Shown here piece by piece: positions 22,402 through 39,863 of a stretch of DNA of 64,000 nt. Made by a program: the position numbers and the translations under genes. Source of the DNA: Monoplex corrugatus (lineage: Eukaryota > Mollusca > Gastropoda > Littorinimorpha > Ranellidae); NCBI GenBank assembly GCA_030674185.1, contig CM060308.1, forward strand, positions 38,010,238 through 38,074,237, in the 5' to 3' direction. Position 1 is the first letter of the stretch. Each line of letters starts with the position of its first letter. The notes under the pieces were generated by a model. It was not told where the DNA came from. It did not search any database and worked only from the letters and a program-made list of their open reading frames with translations.

Positions 22402-23825
22402 CACACAAAGAGAAACAAAAAACAAAACAAAACAAAAGGAAAGGAAATCAGATGATATATTAGACAGAATCACAGGGTTTCACAGAAATTCAAACAATCA
22501 TAAATATTCCAGCATGGAAGACATATATGTATCTGCTAAGGTATAAATGACAACATAAGGAATGAGAAAAAAAGTGCCTGATTGTAAGCGACATTTGATC
22601 AACCGAGACTTAGGGACTTAAGGGAAATGGGAATCGAGAAGCAAAAACAATAATATCAAAAGTAGGAAAGTCAGCACTGGTGACTTTTGGACCACTTTGA
22701 AAAGTATTTTCTTGGAGTGAAGATTTTCCTAATTATAATGATGAAATGCTTGACAACACTAGTACATGTTAGGTTGAATAGCATGTGCTGAATGCTGCAA
22801 GAACATAAAAACATGAGACTGCAATACAGTTAAAAAGTAAAGACAGATATCAGGATGGTAACGGGTATGCATAAAACTGGCTCCGTAATTATTATTTCTT
22901 GTCTGAAGTGTATATTTGATGTAAAATTTACAAAATGAATTTACCCTAAATAATGAGTAAAAAGCAATTGTAACTCCAATGTTTATAAAAAGGATATATT
23001 GACAAAGTCGACAATTCCAAAGGCATAGCATTGATTAACATCTTTAACATCTTTATCAGAATGTTATAAAACTGTAATCAATGGTAGATTTTGTCACCTT
23101 GAATTTAATTTTAACTAAACATAGTCATAAAATCGGTACCTAGCACTCGGTTATAAAAGGGAAACAAGCACTGATTGTTAGGTGAAAACCTTCCAGGAAT
23201 TCAAGGAAATCAATTAGTGACACATTTTGATATACTTAATGCCCAAATCTGACCAGTTCTGTTGTACAGATCAAAAGGTGAGGGACTAAATATAAAAAGT
23301 ACTTAGAAAACGTTCATTTGATGGCTTGTAATTTGTCATACAGAGATCAGAGAAGATACGCTTTGTATGTTAACACATATTCTAAGGTGAAAAGATACTG
23401 ATTTAAGATTTGTTACATAAAAAGAGACTTCTTCTGCAAGTATACCAGATGCTATTAAGGCTTGATCACAATGGAGAAAATTATGGGCACCAGGCATAAG
23501 AGATACACTATGTAAAATTGGATTTAACATCTGACATGACAATACCAGCCCGTTCCCATACATCTTGAAATTATTTTGAACTGAAGCTCATGGTCAATGT
23601 TCAAAAACACATTTTCGTTCATTCTCGATCCCTCTCTCTCAAATTAGAATTAATTCTTGTTTCATCAATACGTTATGTGTTTGTTGCAAATTTGTTTGGT
23701 TTACATTGATAATATTTCTGGACTAACAACATATTTTTGATAACTTGATTTATTTTGTAATTCACACTTCGTCATGAAGTTCTATGGCTAAAATGAATAA
23801 ACCAGCTGACGACTGAAGTCTGAAG

Positions 23826-23880
<55 letters not shown>

Positions 23881-23882
23881 AC

Positions 23883-24164
23883 CTGAAAAGAATATATAGG
23901 ATTGACAGGACCCAGGCGCCGTTTCACTTCGTCTGCTGGCGTGATGGTAATGAAGTCAAAAAACAAAAATTCTCGGGTGCAAATTGGAAAAGGAGTCGGT
24001 GCAGGTGTAGCAGTTGGAGGAGAAGTAGACACAATATTAGGAGGATAATAAGAAGTGAACGCTTGATAACAGTTTCTCCTCCTTGAAGAAATCCTCCCCA
24101 AAGACTCAACAGGGACTATGACCCAGAGACAAATGGCAAACAGAAGAAAGAGAAGGCGATGCAT
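23883..24164 (-). CDS. Exon 1 of secreted-protein family, copy 2
   Basis: Encodes the same 94 residues as copy 1, with signal peptide and donor CAG/GTAAAT. The promoter motif ACGTCATTCATTCGTCAC is at 24,232-24,249. The flanking CT tract is shorter and interrupted, so read-through would end differently (130 codons in all). A transcript from here would run through exons 2-4 of this unit and then into the LINE fragment of copy 1. Confidence 0.55.
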
Positions 24165-26443
24165 TTTCTGAGCTTTCCTTCGCGAGTGATGATGTGCCTG
24201 CTTATGCGTTGAATGCCTTACAGCAAGTGAAGTGACGAATGAATGACGTATCTTCCCTTATGTACTACATATTTATTTTGTTCTCGCCTCGTCGCTGTCT
24301 CTTCATGATGACCTCAATTTCCCACTACCCTCCCCCCCCCTTTTTTTTTTTTACATCTCCCTCCTGTCATGTTATAATCCACTTGGGACACGTGCCTGGT
24401 AGAATTTGCCAACCTGCGTAAATTATAAAGTGAACACTGTTGATGAACTGCAGATTACTGGGTCGATGGTGTTATAGGTCTTATGCAAATCATCATGAAT
24501 TTTTCCTGTGCAAGTAATGACTATCTATAGCAGAATGAACCATGAATCAGATGGTTGATTTTCGCTCCAGATAGATACATATTGAAACTGTTTGGCGCAG
24601 AGATTGACTGCTGACCTTCCAATCTATCTACATGAACTTCTATGGGTGCGAATCACACCTGTAAAATCTTCATGTGTCTGTGACCTCCAGTTTACCCAGC
24701 TGTGAATGGGTACCTGAATTTCTTCAAAGTGTTACGGAAGGTAAAAGAGCAAGGGATTGGAAATGGGCACCACCCTCATAATGCTGACCTTGAGAAAAGT
24801 TGAAGTCTCTCACACCCCACTTCCATTTAACCTTAGGATTATGGGCCAGCTACATTAACTTCTTGTTAATTGCTGAGTGTGGCCATGGTAACAGTTTGTG
24901 ATTTTTGTCAAACGATAATACAAACTTCCTGATATTTGGTTCTGTCCATAAAATTCAAATACTTAACAGCTTTCAAGATGAACATATTTTAATGCAACGT
25001 TTTTCAAATTTTGAAGACTGTTGAACCCCTATCTCATTTACTTCTTATCAGAAAATGTGAGGATAATATCTTTGCAGAAATATATTTCTTGCAGTGCCTG
25101 TTTAATTTTGTAATGGTTTTACAAACACAGACTTTTCGTTGCAAACTGGCAACAGACAAAAATACATCTGGATGTGACTTTTGGATGTGATTCATTTTGT
25201 GATGCATGGTCTCAGTTTTCTATTCTTATTACGTGGCTGACGTGATGGAGCCCATGTAGGATCATCACAATGATGCCTGGAGCAAACTGAAAGGAAACTG
25301 CATTTCAAAATTGAGATGACAGGTGCGGGAGTCATGTGGGTAAAACGTCAGACTTGCAGTTGGAAGGCCTGGGGTTCAATCCTGTCTGGGTGTCTCCTGC
25401 CAAGTGGGTAACGTGTAAAGATTCTTTTCTGATGTTCCAGGTCAACATGTGTGCAGACCTATTAGTACTAAATCGTATTTGTGTATATGTATATGCACGC
25501 AGATCATCAACTGTGTACATTAAAGATCAAGTAAATCATATCGGTGTCAAGTGGCTTATGGAAACATGAAACACTCAGCATGCATACCTACTGAAAACAG
25601 AGTATGCTGACTATGTAGAAACATACTGCCTGCACAGTGTGGGCAACACAACATGCATGCATGCATCTGAGAAAAATCAGATACTCAAAAACTATTCAAA
25701 CAAGCCTGTCTGCGATTATGCGAGCTTCAGTGACTACATCCTAACCTTAGATTTCGTTGATCTAGTTGAAATTTAGGTGGACCAGGTGTTCTTGGGTCTG
25801 GCTTTCTTATGGCTTTCTTCTGTTGTCCCACGAAAGGCAGTCCAGGTAATGTTATCTTTCTCTCTTCAGATTAAGTATCTAATCCATCTCTATTGTCCTT
25901 TCATGATGATAGTGTCCATACTTTGTTGATTTCATTGAGCAAGTAGTTGTCACTTGGAAATGGTGCTAGATTAGAAGATTCCTAAGACTTTTTTGAGGTT
26001 CCTTGTGTGGATTGTTGACAACTTTACTACATCCCTAAAATCGGGCACTCACTGAATTGAAGCTGATTTTCTGTTGGTTTTACTTTAGATTTCTGGACGA
26101 GGTAAACTAGATAGAAGTAAAGCATTAGATTTTTAATCTGACGTATGAGATCAAATCTGATTGTTGGATAAAATTTGGTGCATATGTCAGTTCAGTCCAT
26201 GGAACTGTCAATGAGTACCTGTCTACATTCAGAGTTGGTGAAGGAAAAGCAGAAAAAACAGAGGAGATAAAATATGGCGGGGTGGGGGGAGGAGGAAGTA
26301 GACGTATACCCCCACAAAAATGATGACCTCAAGAAAGGTTGAGGTCTCTAACACTTCACTTCCTTATGACCCCATGGATATCGAACAGCATTTACCTTTG
26401 CATCCCATCTTGATGAGACCAATTTCAATAGTCATAATAACTA

Positions 26444-27707
26444 ACGGGGTCAAGGGGTCATTAGCCATGTGTGTTTGAGTGTCTCCGACCTCCCGTATTT
26501 TGCCGTGCTTTGATTGACAGAGTGCTCATGTGATTCTGTGCTTGAGTGTGGAGTTGTATGATGCGGAAACTTTCGTTTGGTGAGCCTATGGCGCCCCTCC
26601 AGCCATCAAAATGTTTCTTTTTTGGACAGATTTTTACTGTTTTGAACCATCAGTGATCGCCATTGCTGGCATGCAGACAGTGTGTTGTTGACTTGTGCTC
26701 ATAGCAAAGGCCTGTTCCAGTTGAGTGCAATAAGCAGTTGCTGTTACAGTACAGCCACGCTGAACTGCTGGCGATGCAATCGTCACGCCTGACCCCTGAC
26801 TTGAGTTTGCGGCTTCGCTCGCTGCAACTCGGTGTTGGGTTGCCAAGGAAACGCTGTCGCAAAAATATACCCTTCAACAGTGACAAGGTGACAAAATGGT
26901 GTTTCAATGTGCAGTCCAGTTGTTTGATAGCTGATGACATTCATGATTTGATTATTGAACAAAACATTGATGTGTTATTGATGACAGAAGCATGGCTGTA
27001 TGCTGAGGGTGATGAGGCCTACATTAAGGCTATGACTCCATCTGGTTATGTTTTTCATTCTTTTCCTTGCAAAACTGGGTTATGTCAGGCCAGTATTGCC
27101 GTAGTGATGCGGAAATGTTTGTCTTGTCACATTTCCCTGAAAGAAATTACTGGTTTCACCTCCATTGATGCTGTTGAATTGAAACTGTCAGTTGATCATG
27201 TCTCTGCCTCATGTGTGTGTGTGTACCACCCACCTCCCTCTCAGTCTAACAGAATGAAAAGCTCTATTTTCAAGGAAGAATTTCCCAATTTCCTATCTTT
27301 GTTTTCTGACTACCATAGAGATGTGTCCTTCCTGGGAGACTTTTACTTTCATTTTGACAATAATACTGACTCCCAGGTGTCCAGTGTAAAGACTATGCTG
27401 TCAGATTATGGCTGCACACAGCTTGTAAATGTGCCAACACAGAGATCAGGTCACACCTTGGGCAGTAGTGCGCAGTAAGGGCAGCCTTCTGTCCCTTGAT
27501 GATGTAGTAGACTGTCCAGGTCTTTCTGACCACAAGACCCCCTCCTCATTGCCCGTCCTTCTCCCCAGACACAGCTGGTGACCTCACACAATTTGAAAAC
27601 TGTCGCTTCCACACTTCCAGCATGATGTGAAGGCCCTGGCTGACTCAGCAAGTGGGCATCAGTCCTCGACGACCTCGTCAACGGGTACAACGATAGTCTA
27701 GGCCAGG
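26444..27707 (+). mobile_element. L2/CR1-like LINE, 5' third, truncated at junction 2/3
   Basis: Same 246-codon endonuclease-like frame as copy 1 (26,738-27,478), cut at the same base. It differs from copy 1 upstream (an extra ACA near 26,677). Confidence 0.8.
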
Positions 27708-28581
27708 TAGACCCAGGGAGAAAATATTCAACAGACTTGCATGGTGGCTGAGAACAGAGAGGGTGGGAGATGTACTTGCAGTGATAATGGATAGATTCCT
27801 GTGGAGGGCCACGATCGCCAAGCCATGCAGGGCACATGATGATGATGATGAGTCAAACGACTAAACGTCAGACATCCAATTGAAACGTTCAGGGTTTGAT
27901 CCACCTGGACATCTCCACCTGGTTTGGTAAATTGTGCAGATCTCCTCAATCCAGGTCAACATGTGTGCAGATCTGCCAGTGCCTAATACTCTGTATGTAT
28001 AAGCATGCAGAATATCAAATATGCACGTTAACGATCATGTAGATCTTATCAAAGGCCTGCGTATGGAAACGCGAAAACACCCACCCAGCATGCACCCTAT
28101 CAGAGATGCAGACAGTGCAGCTACATAATGGAACGTATTCAGCTCGCCTATTTGACTTCTCCATGCTGTACTTAAGAAAGATTTTATGTGAGCTGGTTGC
28201 TTCTTCGTTAGAGCTGCGGATTCAAGATATTTATCTCGAGTTCAATCCCAGCTCATAACATTAAAAACCGACCTGTTTGTTGCCCATCTTAATATTCCAA
28301 TAATGTCAATGGTGTCAGTCTATTTCAAAACCTTTGCCAGAGTATAGGGTGTTGCACAAACAAAGGGAGTCTGCGAGATAATTTCTGGCATGCTCGAGGA
28401 ATTGTCTGAATCCATATTAAATTCTTAAATCCCAGCTCTAACGAAAAATTGTTGATGTGTGAGGCACAGTGAATCCAAATGAGTTTTGGAGAATAATGCC
28501 ATACAAGGGTGATTTGAAAAAAACCCCACTCTGTCTCTCACTCAACCACTCAATCACTCACGCACTTTCTTTCTAACTTAC

Positions 28582-28776
28582 CTCGTGCGAACCAGGTAAG
28601 CTCCACAAAGATGAGGTCCTTGTCAGGCAGGTCTATTAGCACATTAGGGATGAAGGAAATGTTGAATCTGGCAAAGAACTGTGTCAAGGTCTCTATGGCA
28701 AAGGTTTTCACATTAACTTATGCAACAGCAGGCAGGTCCAGGTTTTTGAGTTCTTCACTCTGGGTGTTCTCCACCA
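28582..28776 (-). pseudogene. Exon 4, copy 3
   Basis: 195 nt, same internal TAA, donor GAG/GTAAGT as in copy 2. Confidence 0.55.
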
Positions 28777-28788
28777 CTGCAATTGTAG

Positions 28789-29240
28789 TGACGTTCAGTT
28801 CAGTTCAAATGATCTCGGTTTTGCTCAACTCATCCAAGCTGAACAAATCTCAGTTAAGTTCAGCCCAGTTTTGATTAACTTAATTCAGCCCAGTTCTGTT
28901 GAGCTGAGCTCACCTCAGTTCAACTCGGGTCAACTTGCTTCACTTCACTTCTGTTCAGCTCAACCCAGCTTAACTCAAACAGCTTAGTTCAGATCCACTG
29001 AGCACATTATCTGAACAAAACTTAGTTCAATTCTGTTCATTTCAGCGCAGCTCAGTTCAGCTCCATTCAAATAAACACAGTTCAACTCAGTCCTCTCAAC
29101 ACACTCAACTTAATCTAGATCAACTTAGCACAACTGAACTCAGCTACCCCAGCTCAGCTCTGCTGTATGCAGTTCATCTTACCTCAATTAGCTCTGTTAA
29201 CATAATTCATCTTAGCTAAGCTCAACTCATTTCGATTCCT
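28789..29240. repeat. Degenerate GTTCAGCTCA array, copy 3
   Basis: Matches copy 1 more closely than copy 2 (ctaccccag and gtccGataaag). Confidence 0.85.
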
Positions 29241-29575
29241 GTCAGTTCAAATCTAGAACAGAAAGTATTTCACAAATGTCTGTTAGTCGCCAAGTCCGAT
29301 AAAGACATTGATAGAGGATAAAACGGAGCTAGCCTGACACCTCCTACACTGATTAAAATTTGACGTCAGCATCCACATGAGGTGGTGAGCCCAAGGGGAT
29401 GATCTTCCAAGGGAATGAGTGAAAGGTGAGGGAGTTGTCTAACTCTACACTCATTCCAACAGAACAGAAATTATTTTTCTGATAGAATGGGACAGACCAG
29501 GATGAACTCGATTTAATAAAATGAAATATTACCACAGGAGTTCTGTTACCCACTCCATCACCACCTCAACAATAC

Positions 29576-29738
29576 CTCATTCAGAGTTCAGAAAGTTAAA
29601 TCTGTTAGTCTTAAGATGGTTTCTGTGTTTCTCCATCTCAGTGACGATAAAGTCATGAGAAGAGCAAGTAGTCCTGATGAACTTGAAAGTAGCAGTAATG
29701 TCACATTTGTCAAATGGAGCGACAGAAAACATGGTCAA
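29576..29738 (-). pseudogene. Exon 3, copy 3
   Basis: Same reading as copies 1 and 2. Confidence 0.4.
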
Positions 29739-30430
29739 CTCAACTCTATTGACCACTAAGCTATATGACAGCCAGAGGACCCCCAAAATACAAGCAAGGA
29801 AACAAATAAACAAACAAACAAAATGGCCAAATATTTACCAAGACTGACCTTGTAGAAGGCAAACAAAAGAAGACGAACCTGTAAATCTGTTCTTTACGTC
29901 ACCTGAACTGTAATTCTTCATAACACTTCATTTGACAAAAAAAGCAAATAAAATCCAGGAATCAATGAATAATACACAAGCTAGCAAACAAACAATGGAA
30001 CGAACACACACAATGAATAAATGAACACGTACAGCCCCAACCCTAAATGGGCCTCCTTAAAATTATGATTATCAGCCTCATTATCATGACATTATGCAGT
30101 CGTTATGACATCGTAAAAATTGTCACAGACTTCGTTGTACTTCGTGCCCTGATCTCGTAGTGACCTCAGCTTCAGTTATCTCCATCGCTTTCATGCCTGA
30201 GGTGATTTCAATTTGTATGGGCTGTTGCTGGAGGGTATCAGTGTTGCTGTCATTGAGAGGGGGAGGGGTCTAAACATGGTCTTGCTTCGTGAAAGAGCGA
30301 TTGCTGTTGGTGGCGGGTTTAGCAAGCAGTGTTCTCAATAAAATGGATCAAAGCAGCCATATCTAAACTGCGCTGAAGTAATAGCAGCTCTAAGTCTCCA
30401 GTGATAGGTGGGCCCATTCAGGCTTGACAC

Positions 30431-30538
30431 CTCTGGCTGCCATGGGATGCCTGACACTGGGATATCAACAGCATGAACGTGAGTTTGAAAGGTTTTTTTT
30501 TAGCCAGAATGAATACAATAGAATTTGTGCCACTGAGG
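30431..30538 (-). pseudogene. Exon 2, copy 3
   Basis: Same TAA as copies 1 and 2. Confidence 0.45.
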
Positions 30539-32320
30539 CTGCGCAGAAGTTGACAAAAAAATTACTTGAATAAACAAATACACAAACAGAAAAGGTAAAC
30601 ACTACAGAAATAACAAAGCGCTTGGATAAACATGATTATTTATAAGAAGACAACAACTGCTAGTACAAAGCAATTTAATAAACAGACAATATAAAAACTA
30701 AGATTGAACAGAACAAAAGCTGCACATACCAAACATGTAACGGCAGGCACCGATCACCTGAAAAAAATACTAATTCGGCATTAACAGTTTTGGTTCTGAG
30801 TGCTATTGCAGAAATATGCATTCACATTTCGAAACAAAATGTTCCATGTATAAGACAACACACGATAATAATTGTACAACGCTTCTTTAACAAATCTGGA
30901 AAAAAAAAACGTTCATGGGCTACAGTTTCCCTGTGCACTCGAATATTCGTGTAGGCTTTTACGTTTATTGCCCTTCTTTTTAATTCTGCCATTATGACTG
31001 TCATACTCCCGTTTACATGGTGGGTGTTTTTCTGTTTTGACAAGCCACCGAGCAATGACATGGTTTACGGTATCTTTAACGTACGCGTGTACTCACAAAG
31101 GGGTTGAGGCATTGACAGGTTTTGCTCTTATGTTGACCTGGGAGATGGGAATAACCTCCACCCTTTACCCATCAGGAGAGGTACTTAAGCAGGCTCAAAC
31201 ACACCTGGCATTTGGAAGACCACTCGATTAACACGCCTGCCATAAAAGTAAATGATTTTGGATGCGTGCTGATATCCGTCCTTGTGATTCTGTCTTTTGG
31301 ACAAATGATGAAAATGGATATTGGATGAAAGTACTAGAAGAACGTATGTTGGACCTATGCGAAACATGATTTTCGTGTTTTGCTTTGTGGAGATATTAAT
31401 GCTAGAACAGTTTCTGAAACCTAATGTAACACATTGGTACAGCTTTATTTTGTAGGTCGTCAGTGATCAGTCTAGTAATGTTTTTGGTGATCAGGTACTA
31501 GAACTGTGTCAAACCTTCGATCTTCATAGTTTGAATTTTGTTGTTGTTGTGATTTTGGCCTTGACCATAGCTACACGTTATATCTATATTGAGATCGGGC
31601 ACTGTTTATTTTGTTTTATTATGTCTCGAGATTTTATGTACAGCTGCTCGCAAAATGTCACTAATAATAAAATACAGGACTGATTCATATCACCAATCAC
31701 AAGCAATACATTTTGAGCTGATACTTTAAACCACCCACACAAAGAAAAGCTGGAAACTGTTGTTTTTTTTGAAGAAACGTATAAAGAACACAGAAAAAGA
31801 ACATGTATGCTTAGACAAACTTAATAGGAAAGAAGAACTGGCAGTACGTGAGATTGCCAAGAGAGATGAAGGTTTCCATTCAGGCAAAGGAGAGCTCTTT
31901 CATTCTTAAAGGTCTGCTGGGCTGGACCTCGCAGGTGCATATTGTGTGATTATGTCACGGGTTTTGTCAGTTCTCCACCTTGCCATTGATCTTGTGAACA
32001 AGGAAACTGATGACTGGATCTGAATGGGTCATGCAGTACATGGACCCCCCCCCCCCCTTGCTCGAAAATATGATTACCACGAGGCGTCAGAAGATAACAC
32101 GTGATTGCAGGCCTGTGGTGAAGCATTTTTGTTCTGGGTCTGATCCAGCACCCTCAGGTGTTTCATGTTAACTACAGCTGGTGAATAGTACTTTTGAGGA
32201 TGATGTTGATTTTACATTTGATATGTTTTCTTTTTGAATTGTTTACTTTGTACCAGCAGTTACATGGTTAAGAATTGTTACACTCGTACATCTAAAAATT
32301 CAAAATGGTTTTAACACACA

Positions 32321-32400
<80 letters not shown>

Positions 32401-33824
32401 CACACAAAGAGAAACAAAAAACAAAACAAAACAAAAGGAAAGGAAATCAGATGATATATTAGACAGAATCACAGGGTTTCACAGAAATTCAAACAATCAT
32501 AAATATTCCAGCATGGAAGACATATATGTATCTGCTAAGGTATAAATGACAACATAAGGAATGAGAAAAAAAGTGCCTGATTGTAAGCGACATTTGATCA
32601 ACCGAGACTTAGGGACTTAAGGGAAATGGGAATCGAGAAGCAAAAACAATAATATCAAAAGTAGGAAAGTCAGCACTGGTGACTTTTGGACCACTTTGAA
32701 AAGTATTTTCTTGGAGTGAAGATTTTCCTAATTATAATGATGAAATGCTTGACAACACTAGTACATGTTAGGTTGAATAGCATGTGCTGAATGCTGCAAG
32801 AACATAACAAAACATGAGACTGCAAATACAGTTAAAAAGTAAAGACAGATATCAGGATGGTAACGGGTATGCATAAAACTGGCTCCGTAATTATTATTTC
32901 TTGTCTGAAGTGTATATTTGATGTAAAATTTACAAAATGAATTTACCCTAAATAATGAGTAAAAAGCAATTGTAACTCCAATGTTTATAAAAAGGATATA
33001 TTGACAAAGTCGACAATTCCAAAGGCATAGCATTGATTAACATCTTTAACATCTTTATCAGAATGTTATAAAACTGTAATCAATGTAGATTTTGTCACCT
33101 TGAATTTAATTTTAACTAAACATAGTCATAAAATCGGTACCTAGCACTCGGTTATAAAAGGGAAACAAGCACTGATTGTTAGGTGAAAACCTTCCAGGAA
33201 TTCAAGGAAATCAATTAGTGACACATTTTGATATACTTAATGCCCAAATCTGACCAGTTCTGTTGTACAGATCAAAAGGTGAGGGACTAAATATAAAAAG
33301 TACTTAGAAAACGTTCATTTGATGGCTTGTAATTTGTCATACAGAGATCAGAGAAGATACGCTTTGTATGTTAACACATATTCTAAGGTGAAAAGATACT
33401 GATTTAAGATTTGTTACATAAAAAGAGACTTCTTCTGCAAGTATACCAGATGCTATTAAGGCTTGATCACAATGGAGAAAATTATGGGCACCAGGCATAA
33501 GAGATACACTATGTAAAATTGGATTTAACATCTGACATGACAATACCAGCCCGTTCCCATACATCTTGAAATTATTTTGAACTGAAGCTCATGGTCAATG
33601 TTCAAAAACACATTTTCGTTCATTCTCGATCCCTCTCTCTCAAATTAGAATTAATTCTTGTTTCATCAATACGTTATGTGTTTGTTGCAAATTTGTTTGG
33701 TTTACATTGATAATATTTCTGGACTAACAACATTATTTTTGATAACTTGATTTATTTTGTAATTCACACTTCGTCATGAAGTTCTATGGCTAAAATGAAT
33801 AAACCAGCTGACGACTGAAGTCTG

Positions 33825-33883
<59 letters not shown>

Positions 33884-33885
33884 AC

Positions 33886-34167
33886 CTGAAAAGAATATAT
33901 AGGATTGACAGGACCCAGGCGCCGTTTCACTTCGTCTGCTGGCGTGATGGTAATGAAGTCAAAAAACAAAAATTCTCGGGTGCAAATTGGAAAAGGAGTC
34001 GGTGCAGGTGTAGCAGTTGGAGGAGAAGTAGACACAATATTAGGAGGATAATAAGAAGTGAACGCTTGATAACAGTTTCTCCTCCTTGAAGAAATCCTCC
34101 CCAAAGACTCAACAGGGACTATGACCCAGAGACAAATGGCAAACAGAAGAAAGAGAAGGCGATGCAT
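33886..34167 (-). CDS. Exon 1 of secreted-protein family, copy 3
   Basis: Encodes the same 94 residues; the promoter motif is at 34,235-34,252. This copy lies farthest upstream on the gene strand. Upstream of it lie SINEs 3-5 and the L2/CR1-like LINE in antisense. Confidence 0.55.
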
Positions 34168-36446
34168 TTTCTGAGCTTTCCTTCGCGAGTGATGATGTGC
34201 CTGCTTATGCGTTGAATGCCTTACAGCAAGTGAAGTGACGAATGAATGACGTATCTTCCCTTATGTACTACATATTTATTTTGTTCTCGCCTCGTCGCTG
34301 TCTCTTCATGATGACCTCAATTTCCCACTACCCTCCCCCCCCCTTTTTTTTTTTTTACATCTCCCTCCTGTCATGTTATAATCCACTTGGGACACGTGCC
34401 TGGTAGAATTTGCCAACCTGCGTAAATTATAAAGTGAACACTGTTGATGAACTGCAGATTACTGGGTCGATGGTGTTATAGGTCTTATGCAAATCATCAT
34501 GAATTTTTCCTGTGCAAGTAATGACTATCTATAGCAGAATGAACCATGAATCAGATGGTTGATTTTCGCTCCAGATAGATACATATTGAAACTGTTTGGC
34601 GCAGAGATTGACTGCTGACCTTCCAATCTATCTACATGAACTTCTATGGGTGCGAATCACACCTGTAAAATCTTCATGTGTCTGTGACCTCCAGTTTACC
34701 CAGCTGTGAATGGGTACCTGAATTTCTTCAAAGTGTTACGGAAGGTAAAAGAGCAAGGGATTGGAAATGGGCACCACCCTCATAATGCTGACCTTGAGAA
34801 AAGTTGAAGTCTCTCACACCCCACTTCCATTTAACCTTAGGATTATGGGCCAGCTACATTAACTTCTTGTTAATTGCTGAGTGTGGCCATGGTAACAGTT
34901 TGTGATTTTTGTCAAACGATAATACAAACTTCCTGATATTTGGTTCTGTCCATAAAATTCAAATACTTAACAGCTTTCAAGATGAACATATTTTAATACA
35001 ACGTTTTTCAAATTTTGAAGACTGTTGAACCCCTATCTCATTTACTTCTTATCAGAAAATGTGAGGATAATATCTTTGCAGAAATATATTTCTTGCAGTG
35101 CCTGTTTAATTTTGTAATGGTTTTACAAACACAGACTTTTCGTTGCAAACTGGCAACAGACAAAAATACATCTGGATGTGACTTTTGGATGTGATTCATT
35201 TTGTGATGCATGGTCTCAGTTTTCTATTCTTATTACGTGGCTGACGTGATGGAGCCCATGTAGGATCATCACAATGATGCCTGGAGCAAACTGAAAGGAA
35301 ACTGCATTTCAAAATTGAGATGACAGGTGCGGGAGTCATGTGGGTAAAACGTCAGACTTGCAGTTGGAAGGCCTGGGGTTCAATCCTGTCTGGGTGTCTC
35401 CTGCCAAGTGGGTAACGTGTAAAGATTCTTTTCTGATGTTCCAGGTCAACATGTGTGCAGACCTATTAGTACTAAATCGTATTTGTGTATATGTATATGC
35501 ACGCAGATCATCAACTGTGTACATTAAAGATCAAGTAAATCATATCGGTGTCAAGTGGCTTATGGAAACATGAAACACTCAGCATGCATACCTACTGAAA
35601 ACAGAGTATGCTGACTATGTAGAAACATACTGCCTGCACAGTGTGGGCAACACAACATGCATGCATGCATCTGAGAAAAATCAGATACTCAAAAACTATT
35701 CAAACAAGCCTGTCTGCGATTATGCGAGCTTCAGTGACTACATCCTAACCTTAGATTTCGTTGATCTAGTTGAAATTTAGGTGGACCAGGTGTTCTTGGG
35801 TCTGGCTTTCTTATGGCTTTCTTCTGTTGTCCCACGAAAGGCAGTCCAGGTAATGTTATCTTTCTCTCTTCAGATTAAGTATCTAATCCATCTCTATTGT
35901 CCTTTCATGATGATAGTGTCCATACTTTGTTGATTTCATTGAGCAAGTAGTTGTCACTTGGAAATGGTGCTAGATTAGAAGATTCCTAAGACTTTTTTGA
36001 GGTTCCTTGTGTGGATTGTTGACAACTTTACTACATCCCTAAAATCGGGCACTCACTGAATTGAAGCTGATTTTCTGTTGGTTTTACTTTAGATTTCTGG
36101 ACGAGGTAAACTAGATAGAAGTAAAGCATTAGATTTTTAATCTGACGTATGAGATCAAATCTGATTGTTGGATAAAATTTGGTGCATATGTCAGTTCAGT
36201 CCATGGAACTGTCAATGAGTACCTGTCTACATTCAGAGTTGGTGAAGGAAAAGCAGAAAAAACAGAGGAGATAAAATATGGCGGGGTGGGGGAGGAGGAA
36301 GTAGACGTATACCCCCACAAAAATGATGACCTCAAGAAAGGTTGAGGTCTCTAACACTTCACTTCCTTATGACCCCATGGATATCGAACAGCATTTACCT
36401 TTGCATCCCATCTTGATGAGACCAATTTCAATAGTCATAATAACTA

Positions 36447-39863
<3,417 letters not shown>

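Larger units (their letters stand above)
17711..27707. repeat. 10-kb tandem unit U, copy 2
   Basis: 9,997 bp. Both edges are duplication junctions: the left starts inside the RTE tail (17,711-17,852) and the right ends inside the LINE. Copy-specific marks include one base missing near 19,150, A for G near 19,300 (gtccAataaag) and an interrupted CT tract at 23,840. It has the perfect exon 4 donor GTAAGT shared with copy 3. Confidence 0.95.

Noticed and set aside
8617..28874. 87-codon plus-strand frames at 8,617, 18,614 and 28,611
   Set aside because: They are antisense to exon 4 and run into the GTTCAGCTCA array; the minus strand has the splice sites and the paralogue support.
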